Below the pieces are notes generated by a model, which was given only the letters and a program-made list of their open reading frames with translations, had not been told where the DNA came from and did not search any database. Positions 27,898 to 37,118 of a DNA stretch of 64,000 nt are shown here, one piece after another. The DNA comes from UBA1672 sp965263215 (GTDB lineage: Bacteria > Pseudomonadota > Alphaproteobacteria > Micavibrionales > Micavibrionaceae), in contig OZ253663.1 in the NCBI GenBank assembly GCA_965263215.1, positions 2,046,001 to 2,110,000 on the forward strand, in the 5' to 3' direction. The position numbers were made by a program, and so were the translations under genes. The number at the start of each line of letters is the position of its first letter. The stretch's first letter is position 1.

Positions 27898-28534
27898 ACC
27901 CCTCCTCATAGCGTTATCGTTTTTACTCTTTGGGTGCGCGTTACCTGATCGCTCGCCTGCATCTTACCTGATATCGCAAGACATTACCCCACCCACCGGA
28001 TCTTCGTTTCAGCATTGTTACAATTACGGATGTGCGCGGGTCGTTGATGTATCGCTAACGCCGGATGAATGGAATAGCATAAATCAAATATTTACCCCAC
28101 CCCCATATACCGCAGCACGTGAACGCGAAAAAATTGCGATTGCGATTGGGGCGTTCGAAAATATCGTAGGCGAGAAAACCGGAACCAAGGTTGATAAGTA
28201 CGGCACCTTTCGTAATATGGGCAACTTTCACCATGACTGCATCGATGAAAGCACAAACACAACAATGTATCTTATGATACTGAAGGACCATAATTTATTA
28301 AACTTCCATGACGTTTCCGCCCCTGACACGCGCGTGCCTTTACTGCATGGCGGTAAATGGCCGCACAGAACCGCCGTCGTGACCGAAAAATCAGGCGAAA
28401 AACAATACGCAATTGACTCATGGTTTCATGATAATGGCTTCCCCGCAGAGGTCGTATCCCTGACAGATTGGAAAAAAGGGTGGAAACCTCAAAAAAACTT
28501 CACTTGGGGTAGTGATTCACACGATAAGAAGTGA
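27890..28534 (+). CDS. Lipoprotein with a possible Cys-His-Asp hydrolase core
   Basis: 214 residues. Hydrophobic signal with lipobox LLFGC at the very start. TTG at 27890 is the only reasonable start and overlaps the xth stop. A conserved-looking Cys in HHDCIDESTNTTMYL, His in WPHRTAVV and Asp in YAIDSWFHDNG are ordered like a transglutaminase-like cysteine protease triad. Similar uncharacterised proteins occur in other proteobacteria as I recall. Function not known. Confidence 0.7.
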   Translation: MTRPLLIALSFLLFGCALPDRSPASYLISQDITPPTGSSFQHCYNYGCARVVDVSLTPDEWNSINQIFTPPPYTAAREREKIAIAIGAFENIVGEKTGTKVDKYGTFRNMGNFHHDCIDESTNTTMYLMILKDHNLLNFHDVSAPDTRVPLLHGGKWPHRTAVVTEKSGEKQYAIDSWFHDNGFPAEVVSLTDWKKGWKPQKNFTWGSDSHDKK

Positions 28535-28588
28535 TAGCGTCATAGTGATTATAATCTATTTACAACATCTTAGACGGTACTATTGCGC

Positions 28589-29530
28589 ATGAAAATCAGC
28601 AGATTCATTGACTCCCTCTCCATTAAAGCCGGCCTGGTCGCCGCTCTGACATTGGGGGGATGTATTGCAACCACCTACCCCTACATGCGCACTGAAACCG
28701 CGCAACGCATTGCGGCTCCGGCATGGATGATCAAACGTGATATATCGGCCTCCCCCTTTATTCTGCGTGCTTATGAACGTATTCATGACCGCGGTGGTGT
28801 GGCTAATATTTACATTGAGGGCGAAGATACACTCGCGGATAGTTCAAGAACCCCATTTAATCCCATCGCCTTGCACTTGGCATCAAAAGACAAGGCCGAA
28901 AATCTGATTTACCTTGCACGCCCTTGCCAATATACAGGAATGCTTGATCCGGCTGAGAGCTGTAAGACAAGTTACGGCAAAGATGCCCGTTTTTCAGAAG
29001 ATGTTATCGCGTCTTACGACATCGCCCTTAATGACATCGCAAAACGTTACGGCATATCTACGTTTAACGTAATCGGATATTCTGGTGGTGGTGCCATCGC
29101 CACCTTACTGGCCGCAAAAAGAAGTGATATTATCTCCCTTCGTACTGTTGCAGGTATCTTAGACCATGAAACATATTCGGACGTAGCGACAGCGCCGTCT
29201 TTCACAAAATCGCTGAATCCGGTTAACGAAGCCAGCACATTAACAAAAATGCCTCAATATCACTTTATTGGTGGGCGGGATAATGTTGTCACACCTGCAG
29301 TTCTGCACAGTTACCTTCAATCCATGCCACCGACAAATTGTGTGCAGACGATGATGGTACAAGAAGCGGATCACGATATTGGTTGGGTTGATAAATGGCC
29401 GGAGCTTCTGAAACTTCCTGTCAGCTGTTACAGTAAGAATGGTATGAACAATGGCACCGAAACATTAATGCCGCCGACTATGCCGCAAGACCTGCCGCAA
29501 ACTGTGCGTGAAAAACCAGTAAAACCATAG
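28589..29530 (+). CDS. Alpha/beta-hydrolase lipoprotein
   Basis: 313 residues from the ATG at 28589 (an in-frame TTG lies 6 bp before). Lipobox TLGGC follows a short signal. Catalytic triad is readable: Ser in GYSGGGAIA, Asp in FIGGRDNVVTP, His in EADHDIGW. A secreted or outer-membrane esterase/lipase of unknown substrate. The C-terminus is Pro/Thr-rich. It follows the previous lipoprotein by 54 bp. Confidence 0.8.
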   Translation: MKISRFIDSLSIKAGLVAALTLGGCIATTYPYMRTETAQRIAAPAWMIKRDISASPFILRAYERIHDRGGVANIYIEGEDTLADSSRTPFNPIALHLASKDKAENLIYLARPCQYTGMLDPAESCKTSYGKDARFSEDVIASYDIALNDIAKRYGISTFNVIGYSGGGAIATLLAAKRSDIISLRTVAGILDHETYSDVATAPSFTKSLNPVNEASTLTKMPQYHFIGGRDNVVTPAVLHSYLQSMPPTNCVQTMMVQEADHDIGWVDKWPELLKLPVSCYSKNGMNNGTETLMPPTMPQDLPQTVREKPVKP

Positions 29531-29645
29531 GCTCTGGCAGTTCACCTATAATTTTATTATCACAAATATCTCTATTATTTGTTGCATTTCCAAACCGTAA
29601 TGCAGACAATGAGCTATAGTTTTAAAACATTAAACGAGGGTCTTT

Positions 29646-30236
29646 ATGAAAAAGTTTCTTGCCATCGCCATTCTCGCCTTGCTTTGCGCATCCCCAACCA
29701 CAAGCTTTGCATCTGATGAAATATCGCCGGAAGACGCAATCAAAAATGTTGAAGCGTTCTACATGGAGTTGCAGAAAAACATGAATAAATCGGAATATGA
29801 TGAAGCCCTCTCAATGATAGATAAGCATTTCGCGAAGGACTTTTTGCATTATGACGATGGCGAGGTGTCATACGGTAAGGACGGCATGATTCTGTTTGTC
29901 GAAAATCACAAAAAAATGAATGTCAGAACCATGATGGATATTGATATCAAGGAGACAAGCTTTGATCCCGCGACAAGCGAAGTGACAACAAATTTCGATA
30001 TATTACAGAAATTCTATAGAACCTCTGAGGAGACAGGCGAAGAGTATGAGGATAAAGCAGGACGCATTTACCTGAGCTGTAGCGACTCTTTGCGTGTTGA
30101 AGATGCACAAAACTTCGAGCTTTATAAATGTAATTGCACCACGAATGAATATCCCACGGCTAAGGCAGAGCCTATAGAGGAAAGCCCCGTGGAAGAAACA
30201 ATAGAGACTAAGGACACCCCGCAAACCGATGAATAA
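29646..30236 (+). CDS. Secreted NTF2/SnoaL-like protein
   Basis: 196 residues. Signal peptide MKKFLAIAILALLCASPTTSFA with a GAGGG ribosome-binding site. The mature part (EDAIKNVEAFYMELQKNMNK, then a beta-rich stretch) looks like an NTF2/SnoaL-like cone fold, which is an impression from pattern only. Three Cys near the end (SCSDS, KCNC) and a Glu/Pro/Thr tail. The stop overlaps the start of the SDR gene, so the two are coupled. Confidence 0.6.
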   Translation: MKKFLAIAILALLCASPTTSFASDEISPEDAIKNVEAFYMELQKNMNKSEYDEALSMIDKHFAKDFLHYDDGEVSYGKDGMILFVENHKKMNVRTMMDIDIKETSFDPATSEVTTNFDILQKFYRTSEETGEEYEDKAGRIYLSCSDSLRVEDAQNFELYKCNCTTNEYPTAKAEPIEESPVEETIETKDTPQTDE

Positions 30237-31218
30237 TGACGATAGCAATGGCGATACTGATAAGGCCTCACGCAGGGATTTTATAAAAAAGGCAGGTATG
30301 GTCGCGGCAGGCGGTGTCGCGATGGCCTCTATGCCCGGCGCAGCTATGGCCACCTCAACAGATGCAAAAACGACAGAAAACAGCCACAAACCCTTGAAAG
30401 GCCGTACAGCGTTGATAACAGGCGCAGCCCGCGGCATTGGCCTTGCCATGGCACTCAAGCTCGCGCAGGACGGCGCAAACATCGCTCTTCTGGATATCGC
30501 CACCCCCGATGCACTTAAAGGGATTATTTCCTACCCCCTATCCTCCAAAACAGATTTAGAACAAGCCGTAGCATTGGTTAAGAAGCAAGGCGTGAACGCT
30601 ATTCCGTTAATCGCTGATGTTCGCAATCGCGGACAAATGCACGAAGCCATCAACACGGCGGCACAAACGTTCGGCGGCATTGATATTGTGATTGCCAATG
30701 CGGGAATTTCAAACGGCGTCGGCTTTGAAAATGAAAATGAAACAATTTTTCAGGAAATTTTGAACGTCAACGTCACAGGCGTAGCCAACACCGTACACCC
30801 CGCGATCCCCTACCTTAAGAAAAGCAAAGGTGGGCGCGTTATCGCGATTAGCTCCGTTGCCGGACGCCGCGGTATAGCAGAGCTTGCCTCATACAGCGCG
30901 AGCAAATGGGCCGTCATCGGCTTGATGAAATCCTTGGCTTTAGATTTAGGACGATACAACATTACCGCGAACGCCATTGCCCCCACGGCCGTAAAAACAG
31001 TTATGTGGCATGGTGAAGACAGCATGAACCCAATTAAAAACCTCAGCAACAGTGCCATGGAAATGTTTGTGAAAAGTTATCACAGTATAAAAACAGGCTC
31101 TGTTCATCCTTCAGAGATCGCCAACGCGGCGGCGTTTTTGGCCTCTGACAATGCAAAGCTTATTTCCGGTATCACGCTTGATGTGAACGCCGGATGGTCG
31201 GCGCAAATGACAGGGTAA
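30229..31218 (+). CDS. Tat-exported short-chain dehydrogenase (mycofactocin-type SDR)
   Basis: 329 residues. A twin-arginine signal (SRRDFIKKAG then a hydrophobic run, cleavage near AMA at about residue 41) precedes a full SDR fold: TGAARGIG cofactor loop, NAGIS, catalytic Ser in AISSVAG, and YSASK. An insertion between strand 2 and helix 3 (SYPLSSKTDLEQAVALVKK) is the kind seen in mycofactocin-coupled SDRs, which hold their NAD tightly. A Tat substrate with a pre-bound cofactor makes sense. Physiological substrate unknown; no mycofactocin genes are in the window. Confidence 0.85.
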   Translation: MNNDDSNGDTDKASRRDFIKKAGMVAAGGVAMASMPGAAMATSTDAKTTENSHKPLKGRTALITGAARGIGLAMALKLAQDGANIALLDIATPDALKGIISYPLSSKTDLEQAVALVKKQGVNAIPLIADVRNRGQMHEAINTAAQTFGGIDIVIANAGISNGVGFENENETIFQEILNVNVTGVANTVHPAIPYLKKSKGGRVIAISSVAGRRGIAELASYSASKWAVIGLMKSLALDLGRYNITANAIAPTAVKTVMWHGEDSMNPIKNLSNSAMEMFVKSYHSIKTGSVHPSEIANAAAFLASDNAKLISGITLDVNAGWSAQMTG

Positions 31219-31223
31219 TCCCT

Positions 31224-32186
31224 ATGGGGCTGTATAAAACCATCAAAGGCCGCAAGCCTTGGTTTACATTTTTCTTCACGATCCTTTTCGGCCCTGTCTT
31301 CGGCATGCTGTATATTAATCGCGGATGGTTCGCCCTCATCTATCTCACCATAATTTTGGGGCTATACGTCGCCCTGTACATGTATTTTCAACAGCGCCTT
31401 GAGAAGGAGCTATTTGATGCCATAGATATCGGCACAAGCTTAGGATTGTACATTGTCGCGGCACTACACGCATCCCATATCGCCAGTAATTTCAACAAAT
31501 ATGAAGATTTGCGCTGGTTTTCGAGGATCATGCCACCAATCAGCATCGCGTTTTTATCATTGATCCCGATCTTGCTCGTTGGACGTATATTCTTCTACGA
31601 ACCATTCCATATCCCTTCATCCTCGATGGAGCCGTCATTCTCCTCTGATGATCTTATCTTTGTTAAAAAATCATCCTACGGCTATAGCCGCTATGCCTTT
31701 CCCTTAGAATTTAAGTTGTGGGATGGCCGAATATATAACACCGCGCCAAAGCGTGGTGATGCCGTTGTTTTTGCCTTGCCTGAAAACCCCAGAATTGATT
31801 ATTTCAAACGCGTCATAGGCCTGCCCGGTGATGTCGTGCAGATGAAGCAAGGCGAACTTTACATTAACGATAAAAAGGTAGAGCGCAAAAAAATAGAGCC
31901 TTATCTGGTGCGCAATGCTAAACTACAAGATCAGTACAGTGAAACACTGCCCGGTGGCAAAACACATAATATTTTAAGTGTGTCTGATACAATACCACTG
32001 GATAATACACCGCCCTATACTGTACCTGAACACCATTATTTTATGATGGGCGATAACCGCGATCATTCAATGGATAGCCGTGTTTTCGGCGCGGTGCATG
32101 AGGATTATTTCATTGGCATCGCATCAATACAATTCAGGGATGGCCGCACCGGAAGCTATACGTTCCGAAACGTTGAGGACTACTAA
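31224..32186 (+). CDS. lepB: Signal peptidase I
   Basis: 320 residues from the ATG at 31224, 5 bp after the SDR stop. The S26 catalytic Ser is in IPSSSMEPS, the Lys in DYFKRVIGLPGD, and the GDNRDHSMDSR box follows. An extra N-terminal membrane part of about 110 residues with three or four spans precedes the usual anchor, which is longer than in typical LepB. Removes signal peptides in the inner membrane; the gene lies among many secreted proteins. Confidence 0.92.
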   Translation: MGLYKTIKGRKPWFTFFFTILFGPVFGMLYINRGWFALIYLTIILGLYVALYMYFQQRLEKELFDAIDIGTSLGLYIVAALHASHIASNFNKYEDLRWFSRIMPPISIAFLSLIPILLVGRIFFYEPFHIPSSSMEPSFSSDDLIFVKKSSYGYSRYAFPLEFKLWDGRIYNTAPKRGDAVVFALPENPRIDYFKRVIGLPGDVVQMKQGELYINDKKVERKKIEPYLVRNAKLQDQYSETLPGGKTHNILSVSDTIPLDNTPPYTVPEHHYFMMGDNRDHSMDSRVFGAVHEDYFIGIASIQFRDGRTGSYTFRNVEDY

Positions 32187-32202
32187 CCAAGGACTGATTA
32201 TT

Positions 32203-32490
32203 ATGATTTTAAAACAATATTTTATAATCATCTTCACTATGGTTTTTCTATCTCTTCCGAGTGCCTTAGCAGAAGGCATAACAAAGCATGACGGCGTGAT
32301 CGGTGATGATTGCGGGCAATGTGCAGAAATGTGCAAAGAGCCTGAAGGAGAATCCATCAAATCATTGAACCAATGGATATGCCAGCAATGCCTATCACTC
32401 TGTCAGAATAAAAACCTTGGATCAGGCGATAATTTCGAGTACGAAGACGAGTATGAGGTTCAACCCTGCCCCGCAAAACCGATAACATAA
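32203..32490 (+). CDS. Small secreted protein with two CxxCxxxC motifs
   Basis: 95 residues from the ATG at 32203. Signal peptide with cleavage after SALA (about residue 23). The mature peptide carries CGQCAEMC and CQQCLSLC, two identically spaced cysteine triplets, plus one further Cys near the end. This could bind metal or form disulfides. 16 bp after lepB, so probably co-transcribed. Not recognised. Confidence 0.65.
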   Translation: MILKQYFIIIFTMVFLSLPSALAEGITKHDGVIGDDCGQCAEMCKEPEGESIKSLNQWICQQCLSLCQNKNLGSGDNFEYEDEYEVQPCPAKPIT

Positions 32491-32511
32491 CAGCAGGCGA
32501 AGTCATAAACG

Positions 32512-32910
32512 ATGAACAATATTGATAAAAAAACAGTTTTAACACGCGGATTTTTCAATAAATGTCCTAACTGCGGTAAGGGGGATATGCTCTATAAATA
32601 TATCAGCCCTTATAAGCAGTGCGCGCATTGCTCACAAGACTTTGAAGCCTTACGTGCCGATGACGGCCCCGCATGGGCGACAATCCTAATCACGGGTCAC
32701 TTAACCATGCCTTTTGTGTTCTGGATGCTGGAATGGGGTTTGGATAATATCTGGCTGGAAATCTTACTGCCCTGCCTGTTTATTGTCGCGCTTAGTATCG
32801 TGATTTTGCCGCGCGCCAAAGGTATGTTTATGTCTGTTATTTGGCTTTCTCAACTGAAAGAAACGCCGGATGATAATGATCAACCGACCGTATCAAATTC
32901 TCTACCCTGA
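32512..32910 (+). CDS. DUF983 family membrane protein
   Basis: 132 residues: an N-terminal Zn-ribbon-like part (CPNCGKG and CAHCSQDF) followed by a DDGPAW motif and two membrane spans, the standard DUF983 layout. Function of the family is unclear. Its 3' end overlaps the convergent racemase gene by 31 bp. Confidence 0.85.
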   Translation: MNNIDKKTVLTRGFFNKCPNCGKGDMLYKYISPYKQCAHCSQDFEALRADDGPAWATILITGHLTMPFVFWMLEWGLDNIWLEILLPCLFIVALSIVILPRAKGMFMSVIWLSQLKETPDDNDQPTVSNSLP

Positions 32911-33617
32911 TCTTGCCCCGCCGATGCCAACACAAGCTTAATCGCTTCATCACATTGCGCATGAATAGGATTAATTAGTGGAATATCTGTTTCCTGCTCC
33001 GTAATCACAAGCGGCAATTCCGTACAGCCCAGTATAATCGCATCATAACCCGTATAACGTGACAGCATGTCTTTGAACTTGGCGTTAAATGCGCTGGTGT
33101 CCTCACCTGCGGATATACGGCTTTGCATGTCCTGAATTTTTATGCGGTCATCCTCATTTGGTATATCAACATCCAGACCGAAAAATGTCAGGCGATCTTT
33201 GAAAAAATCATCTTCCATTGTGAATTTCGTACCGAGAAATAAGACACGCTTTGCATCCATGGAAACGGCCTTCTTTGCGGTGGCAACGGCGATATGAATA
33301 ACTTGCCCGACAAGCGCGGCTTGCTGTTGTTCTACGAGCATATCATACCCTTTATGCAACGTGTTGTTGCATATCAAAATGCAATCAGGCCCCATATCAT
33401 CCAAGGCCTTAAGCTCTTTACCCAAAAGCGCGGGGATCTCTTCCCACCCCTCGGCCTCACCGTACAATGATTTTATCGGATGATAATTGATGGAGTACAA
33501 AACGATCCGCGCACTGTGATGCCCGCCCAAAGCCGCGGCAACCTTTTCGTTCAGATATGTGTAATATTGCGGTGTTGATGGCCAACTTGTACCGCCGAGA
33601 AGTCCAATAATTTTCAT
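32880..33617 (-). CDS. Aspartate/glutamate racemase family protein
   Basis: 245 residues. The two active-site cysteines are visible in LICNNTLHK (about residue 83) and ILGCTELPL (about 197), and the start IGLLGGTSW is typical. Cofactor-independent amino-acid racemase of the Asp/Glu type, substrate not determined. It lies 13 bp downstream of the carboxyltransferase gene. Confidence 0.87.
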   Translation of the reverse strand: MKIIGLLGGTSWPSTPQYYTYLNEKVAAALGGHHSARIVLYSINYHPIKSLYGEAEGWEEIPALLGKELKALDDMGPDCILICNNTLHKGYDMLVEQQQAALVGQVIHIAVATAKKAVSMDAKRVLFLGTKFTMEDDFFKDRLTFFGLDVDIPNEDDRIKIQDMQSRISAGEDTSAFNAKFKDMLSRYTGYDAIILGCTELPLVITEQETDIPLINPIHAQCDEAIKLVLASAGQDQGREFDTVG

Positions 33618-33630
33618 GATTTACCATCCA

Positions 33631-35709
33631 TTAATTCACAGATGGATTATCACCCAATTCTTCAAACGGATCAACGTCATCCGAAGCATCGACATCACCG
33701 GCAAGAACAAAATCTTCCGTATCAACGTCTACTCCCTCTTCTTCATCTGCATGGACATCAAAAGTTTCAGGCTTTCCGTTACCGCCCGACGTGACCGGTT
33801 GTCTTTGCCATTTATCAATAATTGTTTCATGCGCGTCGGCCTGCGTTTCCATGACCGTGGCATCAAAGCCATTGCGCTTGGACAAGGCGGGGTTGATTGT
33901 TACCGGTCCACTTGGGAACTGTGTATGATCAAGACGCGGAACATCCGAATTATCAGCGCCCATCTTGGTAGCGAACGTAATCATGTAAGAACGTGCTTTT
34001 CTGGCTGTACTGCTATTATGGCCATGCTCATTCAAACGCTCTTCAATGGTATTCATCGTTTCCGCCATTTCGGCTTCTAAACTCTTGATGCGCTCATCCT
34101 GCCCGTTCACGCCATCATAAAAGCCTGACTTCACTTTTGTCAGTTCCACGGCAGAATAAGCGATTTTAAACATTAATGGCGCAACCTCGTGCAACGCCCC
34201 ACCTTCTTGCTGTATGCGCAACAGTTGGCTTTGTGGCTGTGGCTCTATACGCCCTGCTGCCAAATCAACACCGCCCTGCCCTGAGATTGCAGCATTAAGG
34301 ATTTGATCGTCTGTCGGGTTTTCTACACCTGAGTCTATCAGCGCCTGCTTGGCTTTCGGCAAACCCGGCTCCATTTCTTCAATCGGAACCAGTTTAATAA
34401 CCTCACTTAAACCTTCTTGCTCTAGCGCCCTATCTTGCAAATCTTTATCGACTGTCGCAGACACTCTGCCCAGCGCGCCTGTTAAATATGCGGCAGTTGA
34501 TGGCGCGATAAAATCAAAAGCCTTCCCACCACCTGCAACGGCCACAACATCGTGCGCGGCCTGTAAATCTTGCATAAGCTCATGCGGGGTCACATTCGTC
34601 GGATATCCGAGAGCTTCGCGGTTTGCTGTTTTTTGTTTGTATATTGCGGCCTGAATACTGCCCCAATCATCCGCGTCCACACCAATCGCATGCGCAACGC
34701 CGCGCCTGATAGAAGAAATCCCCTTAAGCGCGCTGATTGCACCACCAGCGGAGCCAGCTTCCTCGGCGAGTTTCAAACGATCCGGCTTAAACGGCATTTC
34801 ATATTTAGACATTGAGGCGCGCACGCGATATTGCGCTTCCTCATCTTTTGCAATTTCGTCCAGATTAATGTTCGGTCTGCGTGCGATAATCTCTTCATCA
34901 CCCGAATGATCAATGGCATGCATAAGGGAACTAATCCCCATTTGCGCAGTTCCTTCGGCCAATGGGTCAGGCAGCACATCAATACTGTCTACACCCGCCT
35001 TAATCGCCGCCAAGGCAATTTTCGGCACATGCCCATAGGTGTTATGCATATGGAGCGCGATTTTCTGCTCAGGAAATTCTTCCTTCAACATTGTCACAAC
35101 ATCAGCCATGAAATCCGGATCAGTAATAACACCATTGGCAGATTTCAGATAAAATCCTTCATGGCCCGTATCTACCAATTCGCGAGCGAACTGTTTATAT
35201 TCTTCTAAAATCTCTGCCTTACGATCTAAGGTATCAGGGTTTTGCTGAATGGTGATACCACCCTGAACACGCAAATTATATCCATGCTCTGCCACCAGCT
35301 CATTGGTGGCCTTGGTTACGCCGCGCATCATGTTAATATCATTCATTGCATGGAAGTTTTGCAGAACATTCACACCTGTTTCAGCCTGACGTTTAATAAT
35401 AGCTTTTAAAACGTCATAAGGTTGACGCGTGTAGGATGATCCAACCTCGCCGCGGATCAATGATGTTTGCTCTACCCCCGCCTTTTCGAAATGTGCGCCG
35501 ACGGCTTTCATATATTGTGCGGGGTCGCGGCCTTTTTTAGTATTTAAATCCTCAGTCGTACCACCTTCTGTTTGAACAGATGCTACGCCGTAATTTCCTG
35601 CATTGGCATAAGATTCTATAAAATCTTCAGCCGTAATGTTCATACCGTGGTTTGACTGCCAACCGTCCCTTGCCGTGATATTGATTTCTACCGGATTTGA
35701 ATTACTCAA
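33631..35709 (-). CDS. Oxaloacetate-decarboxylase / pyruvate-carboxylase-like carboxyltransferase, no biotin domain
   Basis: 692 residues. Residues 8-320 form a HMGL-like TIM barrel: metal ligand D15 (TARDGWQS), the Lys that is carboxylated in the family K189 (FYLKSANG), and metal-ligand histidines H220 and H222 (HMHNTYGH). The following part (about 330-520) resembles the conserved carboxyltransferase C-domain. There is no biotin carboxylase and no biotinyl AMKM motif, and the C-terminal 170 residues are acidic and low-complexity. It may use a separate biotin carrier or have another substrate. Operon with the racemase downstream. Confidence 0.8.
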   Translation of the reverse strand: MSNSNPVEINITARDGWQSNHGMNITAEDFIESYANAGNYGVASVQTEGGTTEDLNTKKGRDPAQYMKAVGAHFEKAGVEQTSLIRGEVGSSYTRQPYDVLKAIIKRQAETGVNVLQNFHAMNDINMMRGVTKATNELVAEHGYNLRVQGGITIQQNPDTLDRKAEILEEYKQFARELVDTGHEGFYLKSANGVITDPDFMADVVTMLKEEFPEQKIALHMHNTYGHVPKIALAAIKAGVDSIDVLPDPLAEGTAQMGISSLMHAIDHSGDEEIIARRPNINLDEIAKDEEAQYRVRASMSKYEMPFKPDRLKLAEEAGSAGGAISALKGISSIRRGVAHAIGVDADDWGSIQAAIYKQKTANREALGYPTNVTPHELMQDLQAAHDVVAVAGGGKAFDFIAPSTAAYLTGALGRVSATVDKDLQDRALEQEGLSEVIKLVPIEEMEPGLPKAKQALIDSGVENPTDDQILNAAISGQGGVDLAAGRIEPQPQSQLLRIQQEGGALHEVAPLMFKIAYSAVELTKVKSGFYDGVNGQDERIKSLEAEMAETMNTIEERLNEHGHNSSTARKARSYMITFATKMGADNSDVPRLDHTQFPSGPVTINPALSKRNGFDATVMETQADAHETIIDKWQRQPVTSGGNGKPETFDVHADEEEGVDVDTEDFVLAGDVDASDDVDPFEELGDNPSVN

Positions 35710-35862
35710 GCGCCCCTCGTTTCGTTCGAATTATTTATTAGCTGTATCTTATTAAGTGAAACATCGCCGTTCTGTCAAGATTTGCTAATATGGCATATTT
35801 GTCATTTTCATATATCTTTGTTATACACGCAAAAGAACAAAACAATATTAATGGGGTTTGTT

Positions 35863-36183
35863 ATGGAACAGGATACAGTCGACAATCGCACCTTAGGACA
35901 ACGCATTATGTCAGGTGGCCTTTGGATTACCGGCGCATTGGGGGCAAGCTTACTGCTTGGGGTCGCTATGGAAAAAGGCAATGAGAAGGCCGATGAAGGC
36001 CTGCGTGAGCGCATAACAGAACAGCAACAAGAAATGGTTGATTTCGCGATCAATACAGATAATTGCGGTATGTTGCGATCATCCTCAGGCTATGACTTTA
36101 GTGGCTTTTGCTTTAGAGAACAACGCAGACAAGAGGCCGAATTTGATGATGTCGGCTTTGTGGATGACGGACCGGCTCTTTGA
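35863..36183 (+). CDS. Small membrane protein (106 aa)
   Basis: ATG at 35863 with GGGG upstream; one predicted span (about 18-38, GLWITGALGASLLLGVAM), then a charged helix and an acidic C-terminus with two Cys. No family recognised. A longer reading begins with TTG at 35782 and lacks support. Confidence 0.55.
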   Translation: MEQDTVDNRTLGQRIMSGGLWITGALGASLLLGVAMEKGNEKADEGLRERITEQQQEMVDFAINTDNCGMLRSSSGYDFSGFCFREQRRQEAEFDDVGFVDDGPAL

Positions 36184-36195
36184 TAAAATCGATCA

Positions 36196-36984
36196 TTACT
36201 GTGTGATCAGAACTTTTTTAATTATTTCAGTACTTCTCGGATGATCCGCAGGATTTAGCCTGATCGCATTTTCTTCTTCACTCATATAGAAGAAAAGCGC
36301 CTCCAGAATAGAATCAATCATATAATTTTCAATATCGCCCCGAACAGTCGGCTCAAATGGAATTTTTCTATACTCTTCCATTAAATTTTCATAGTGCACA
36401 TAAGTGCCCGCAAAACGCATACTGTCTTTTATAATTGGCCTAACGACTTTCGTTAACCCAAATTTCATTCTTGCCTTAAGATAATCCGTCGCCGAGTTAT
36501 TTTTGCCATGAAGCAGTTTTTCCACTTCTTTAATTTTGATTTGATTTATGGCCAGTATATAATATCCGGCAACCTTAGGCGTTGCGTGCTCTGCCGTCCT
36601 ATTCATATGTAATTCAAAAATATCAACAGGTTCCATATTATCTAATTTAGCCATAGCTTTGCGAACACGTGACAATGATTCAGGTAAAGTAATACGGACG
36701 TTAGGATCTTTGTTAAATCCATCTTTTCTTGCTAATTTAGCAACTGCCCTTTCCGTGCCAATACGAAGAATTTCTTTAACGGCTGCGACCATTTCTTCTT
36801 CTGTCGGCGCAGGCGATTGCTCATTACTCACTACAGGCTTTGAATCAGCCGTACTGGCCTCAGAAACCTTATTGACGACTTCCGTTAATGTATCACCAGC
36901 CGCATCATTCGCCGCAGCTTCTACATGCTTAATCGGCATATGAAACAGCAATAAAAACAACAGCAATGAAAAAATTAAACGCAT
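36196..36984 (-). CDS. DUF4197 family secreted protein
   Basis: 262 residues with a signal peptide (cleavage near VEA-A, about residue 24). The mature part has the DUF4197 pattern: ILRIGTERAVAKLARKDGF, then VRITLPESL and the MNRTAE and YLKARMKFGL helices. An alpha-helical periplasmic family of unknown function. Neighbours do not explain its role. Confidence 0.85.
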   Translation of the reverse strand: MRLIFSLLLFLLLFHMPIKHVEAAANDAAGDTLTEVVNKVSEASTADSKPVVSNEQSPAPTEEEMVAAVKEILRIGTERAVAKLARKDGFNKDPNVRITLPESLSRVRKAMAKLDNMEPVDIFELHMNRTAEHATPKVAGYYILAINQIKIKEVEKLLHGKNNSATDYLKARMKFGLTKVVRPIIKDSMRFAGTYVHYENLMEEYRKIPFEPTVRGDIENYMIDSILEALFFYMSEEENAIRLNPADHPRSTEIIKKVLITQ

Positions 36985-37118
36985 GCAGTCATTCTCCTAT
37001 TAAAAGACAGCGTATGCAAGTATAAACACCAATGGTAAATAATGTATTATTATTAAGCATATAACAGCGTATTCTTACAAAATATCATATATAACACCCA
37101 GTATATTAGCAATACCGA

